Origin: Symsagittifera roscoffensis
Lineage: Eukaryota > Xenacoelomorpha > Acoela > Convolutidae
DNA: 64,000 bases
Direction of reading: 5' to 3'
Assembly: GCF_963678635.1 (NCBI RefSeq)
Contig: NC_087068.1
Coordinates: 45,859,013-45,923,012 of the forward strand
Position 1 is the first letter of the stretch. Each line of letters opens with the position of its first letter. Positions 61,810-64,000 of this stretch are shown piece after piece. Under the pieces are notes generated by a model. It made no database searches. It had not been told where the DNA came from and saw only the letters and a list, made by a program, of their open reading frames with translations. The position numbers and the translations under genes were made by a program.

Positions 61810-63560
61810 CAAGTGAAAGATTCCGGTTAAATAGGAGGGCAGAGATCTGATTAAAACTTCACATCACAAAATTGAAAGATATAATCGGAAGATACTCAAC
61901 CCGAAAAGGTTTCGAGCCTCAACTGTTTATTTAATTAACAAAGTAAGTAGCTATTCAAATCATGGTTAAGCATTGCCCCTGATTGCAAGTAAACCCGAAA
62001 AAGTTTCAACTCCAAATCAGAGTCAGTTTAAAGCTACTAACTTCTGGCACATTTGAGAGAACCGAGAGGCCAGAAAAAATTTCAATTTCAAATAAGCAAG
62101 CTTGGTTAAATTTAGGGCTTCATGACTAAGTTTATTCATTAAATAGTTAAGTATAAAATAAGAATTAGAATGAACAGCAAGAGAAAGATTCCGGTTAAAG
62201 TAAGAGTGAAAAGATCTGGCTCAAACTACACAACACGAACATGCAAAATGACAAACAGAAGATGATCAACCCGAAAAGATTTCGAACCTCAACTGTTTAT
62301 TTGATTAACAAAGTAAGTAGCTATTCAAATCTTGGTTAAGCATTGCCCCTGATTGCAAGTAAACCCGAAAAAGTTTCAACTCCAAATCAGAGTCAACTTT
62401 AAAGCTACTAACTTCTGACACATTTGAAAAAACTGAAAGGCCAGAACAAAACTTTACTTTCAAATAAGCAAGCTTGGTGAATATTAGGGCTTTACGACAA
62501 ATTTATTCATCAAATGTTTAAGTATTAAATATGAAAGAGAATAAACAACAAGAAAAAGATTCCGGTTAATGTAAGAGGGAAGAGATCTGGTTTAAACTAC
62601 ACAACACGAACATGAAAAATTATAAACAGAAGATGATCAACCCGAAAAGGTTTCGAACCTCAACTATTTATTCAGAATAACAAAGTTAGTAGCTATTCAA
62701 ATCATGGTTATGCATTGACCCTGATTGCAAGTAAACCCGAAAAGGTTTCAACTCCAAATCAGAGTCAACTCTAAAGCTACTAACTTCTGACACATTTGGG
62801 AAAACCGAAAGATCAGAACAAAATTTCCTTTTGAAATTAGCAAGCTTGGTGATTTTTAGGGCTTTAAGACAACTTTATTCATCAAATGGTTAAGTATTAA
62901 ATATGAAATAGAATGAACAACAAGAGAAAGATTCCGGTTAAAGTAAGAGGGAAGGGATCTGATTCGAACTACACAACACAAGCACGAAAATTATACACAG
63001 AAGATGATTAAACTGAAAAGATTTTCAACCTCAACTGTTTATTTAGATCAACAAAGTTAGTAGCTATTGAAATTGTAGTTATGCATTGACAATGAATGAA
63101 ATTAAACCCGAAAAGGTTTCAACAGCAAATCAGAGTCAATTTCAAAGCTACTGACTTCGGACAGACTTTGAAGTAAGTCACCTTGGCTATTTAAAGGCTT
63201 TAAGATTCACTCCAATTTCAAAGCTATTAATTATTATATATGGGTTAGCCTGAACAACATGTGCATGATTCCCCTTAAGTTACGATCGCAAAAGATCTGG
63301 TTCAAAATATGAAAAACAAAAAAAATAATGACCCTGATTTCAAGATAACCCGATAAAGATTCGACCTCAAACAAGAATCTAACTAAAATTTATAACTGAT
63401 GCAAATTAAGAGTAAGACCGTAAAGCCCAAAAAAGATGTTCTATCAAAAAGATGCAATATCAGAAAAATACATATCAGGCTTTAAATTGAAGTACAAATA
63501 CATGAAACCAAAGAGAGAGAAGCATTTATAAAATTCCGGTTACAAAAATTATGACAAAGA
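61810..63560. repeat. Tandem repeat, ~370-bp unit, with B-box-like motifs
   Basis: Units are marked by GAAAGATTCCGGTTAAA near 61818, 62183, 62557 and 62929, with a decayed one near 63263. Each holds CAACCCGAAAAGGTTTCGAAC (minus strand GGTTCGAAACC, a fit to the pol III B-box consensus) and ACCCGAAAAAGTTTCAACTC. Homogeneity falls off to the right. Confidence 0.8.
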
Positions 63561-63960
63561 TCCAATTAGGCCTAGAATTTTTTTCTTTAAAGACTTTTTT
63601 TTATTTTTTTTGAACGAGCTTTTGAATGGAAGAAGAACAATGGACAATTTTTTTTTATGTACTTTTCTTGATTAAGCATGCAAATTAAATAAGTATAGAG
63701 AGACAACAGTCGATTAAGTAACGCCAAAAGTAAGCTTTTTCTAGGTTTTGCAAACTTTTGGACTTTTTTGCGAAGTTTTTTGTTCTATCTGGAAGATACA
63801 ATATCAAAAAGGTACAAATCAGGCTTTGAAGTTAATCACTAGACAACAAATAACACAAAGTACAAAACATAAAAGAAAAGAGAGAAGCATTTAAAATATT
63901 CCAAATACAAAAATTATGACAAAGATCCGATTAAGCATAAAAACTTTCATTTTTTTTTTC
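63430..63960. repeat. Second tandem pair, ~350-bp unit
   Basis: 63430-63570 recurs at about 63785-63940: GATGCAATATCAGAAAAATA / GATACAATATCAAAAAGGTA, AGAGAGAAGCATTTA, TTATGACAAAGATCC. It seems a distant continuation of the ~370-bp family (shared ATTCCGGTTA). The window ends within it. Confidence 0.65.
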
Positions 63961-64000
63961 ATTTTTAGACGTTTTTTAAATTTTTTTCGAAGTAGCTTTT

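Overview
This is nuclear DNA of a metazoan, AT-rich and repeat-laden. The best evidence is a set of intron-containing animal genes, all on the minus strand: an ELOVL4-type fatty-acid elongase in six short exons, the Arp2/3 subunit ARPC1, a ~916-residue coiled-coil protein with some resemblance to synaptonemal complex protein SYCP1, a basic repeat protein, and a RING/TRAF-type zinc-finger gene present in two copies. Introns are mostly 70-200 bp. Several start codons lie 2-45 bp after a 3' splice-site-like T-rich/AG sequence, which would fit spliced-leader trans-splicing as in tunicates and some other invertebrates. The sequence alone does not name the species.

Layout. 1-9739: a satellite array of 13 monomers (short ~524 bp, long ~1130 bp), each carrying a tRNA-derived module with a pol III B box. 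10.1-16.6 kb: 747-bp tandem repeats and a ~2.3 kb segmental duplication holding the two RING/TRAF exons, the left one broken by a nonsense codon. 16.7-18.3 kb: the 516-aa repeat protein. 18.96-21.3 kb: a decayed RTE-type LINE. 21.3-24.2 kb: diverged repeat copies. 24.2-33.2 kb: coiled-coil gene, ARPC1 (its intron filled by ~165-bp tandem repeats) and ELOVL4-like, all minus strand. 33521-51245: one very large Ty3/Gypsy-type LTR retrotransposon on the minus strand, inserted into a copy of the ~165-bp repeat with a 4-bp target duplication. 51.4-53.5 kb: a decayed CR1/L2-like LINE. 56.9-58.8 kb: a decayed MULE-like DNA transposon with a FLYWCH finger and inverted multi-copy termini. 58.6-64 kb: a tRNA-like sequence, a C/G-tract block, a small MITE, a cluster of TTACTAGTAA palindromes, a ~670-bp near-perfect palindrome made of AAGGTNA units, and a ~370-bp tandem repeat.

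The notable object is the 17.7 kb retrotransposon. Besides gag (two CCHC knuckles) and a 1940-aa pol (protease, RT, RNase H, DD35E integrase with GPY/F module), it carries three extra long ORFs between pol and the 3' LTR: a TARG1/OARD1-like macro-domain protein, an SGNH/GDSL-hydrolase protein with an intact catalytic set, and a third ORF in the same frame as the second, separated from it by one TAA codon in a TAA-CAA context. Its 2.8 kb leader is studded with a CCCTCCGGATT motif. The ORFs are open, so the insertion is recent, but the 3' LTR lacks the first ~220 bp of U3 seen in the 5' LTR and the last ORF runs into it, so this copy is probably 3'-truncated internally.
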